Of a stretch of 16,776 nt of DNA, positions 16,642 to 16,776 are shown piece after piece. Made by a program: the position numbers and the translations under genes. Within the stretch, counting starts at the first letter, position 1, and each line of letters begins with the position of its first letter. The stretch covers positions 1-16,776 of the forward strand of contig UQYA01000039.1 of the NCBI GenBank assembly GCA_900545165.1, given 5' to 3'. The notes beneath the pieces are model-generated. The model ran no database searches. It was given only the letters and a program-made list of their open reading frames with translations, and was not told the DNA's origin. The DNA is from an uncultured Collinsella sp. Its GTDB lineage: Bacteria; Actinomycetota; Coriobacteriia; Coriobacteriales; Coriobacteriaceae.

Positions 16642-16675
16642 TTGGCGCAATGGGGGCAGGTTACTTTGCACCAAT
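16642..16675. repeat. 34-base palindromic intergenic repeat, copy 2
   Basis: Matches 2679-2712 at 31 of 34 positions. The arms are TTGGCGCAA and TTGCACCAA, so one pair is now G-C to A mismatch compared with copy 1. It stands next to the GGAACGTCCCC-type repeat. Confidence 0.7.
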
Positions 16676-16680
16676 GACAA

Positions 16681-16718
16681 GGAGTGTCCCAAAGTGCCGG
16701 CACAAAAGGAACGTCCCC
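16681..16718. repeat. GGAACGTCCCC-type repeat, half unit
   Basis: GGAGTGTCCC (16681-16690), AGTGCCGGCA (16693-16702) and GGAACGTCCCC (16708-16718) follow the same order as the right half of the cluster at 13682-13718. This supports a repeat family with at least two copies here. Confidence 0.65.
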
Positions 16719-16727
16719 AAGTGGGAC

Positions 16728-16771
16728 TGCGGACAAAAAGTTGGACCATCAGGTCCGGTTTGGAGTCCGCA
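16728..16771. repeat. Nested inverted repeat at the window edge
   Basis: TGCGGAC (16728-16734) opposes GTCCGCA (16765-16771), and inside it GGACC (16743-16747) opposes GGTCC (16752-16756). It could be the end of an insertion sequence or another repeat unit; the window stops five bases later, so nothing more can be said. Confidence 0.4.
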
Positions 16772-16776
16772 TGACA

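Noticed and set aside
16516..16749. N-terminal extension of adenine deaminase by 78 codons
   Set aside because: It would run through the promoter, the leader hairpin and two intergenic repeats. The ATG at 16515 has an ideal ribosome binding site and gives the family's normal length.

Overview
The window looks like chromosomal DNA from a high-G+C gut actinobacterium of the class Coriobacteriia, most likely Collinsella or a close relative. This is inferred from overall composition, a Zn-type ribosomal protein L31 with a long Ala/Glu/Lys tail and a structured leader, and short GGGGACGTTC-type intergenic repeats. No rRNA is present to settle the taxonomy.

Layout. (1) 1-3290: housekeeping genes on the minus strand: secA (3' end beyond the window) and, upstream of it, rpmE with its own terminator and a leader that can pair with its ribosome binding site. 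(2) About 3440-10715: an accessory block flanked by two direct 63-base repeats that match at 61 positions. It holds, on the minus strand, a large permease made of two related halves, its separate ATPase, a second transporter in which one permease unit is fused to an ATPase, and a small secreted tyrosine-rich protein that ends at a terminator. Divergently from the large permease run a four-helix membrane protein (DUF2975-like) and a small Xre-type regulator. Immediately after the regulator's stop codon comes a 5'-truncated tyrosine recombinase with all catalytic residues, close to the right-hand repeat. (3) 10716-14523: core-type metabolism: an ACT-domain protein and a citrate synthase in one direction, then two convergent Cof-type HAD phosphatases separated by a symmetrical repeat cluster. 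(4) 14695-16776: adenine deaminase on the minus strand with a promoter and leader hairpin, then repeats up to the window edge.

The accessory block is the most interesting part. Its two ABC transporters share an unusual permease unit marked by N-G-x-G-x(2-3)-Y-P, present three times in two proteins. The secreted protein is encoded one base after the fused transporter. The membrane protein/regulator pair shares an intergenic region with the transporters. Together this suggests a self-contained export, immunity or peptide-sensing cassette carried on a decayed integrative element. The substrate and the role of the secreted protein cannot be read from sequence alone. The flanking repeats could also be copies of a genome-wide interspersed repeat, and only a genome-wide count would settle that.

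No tRNA, rRNA or CRISPR array was found.
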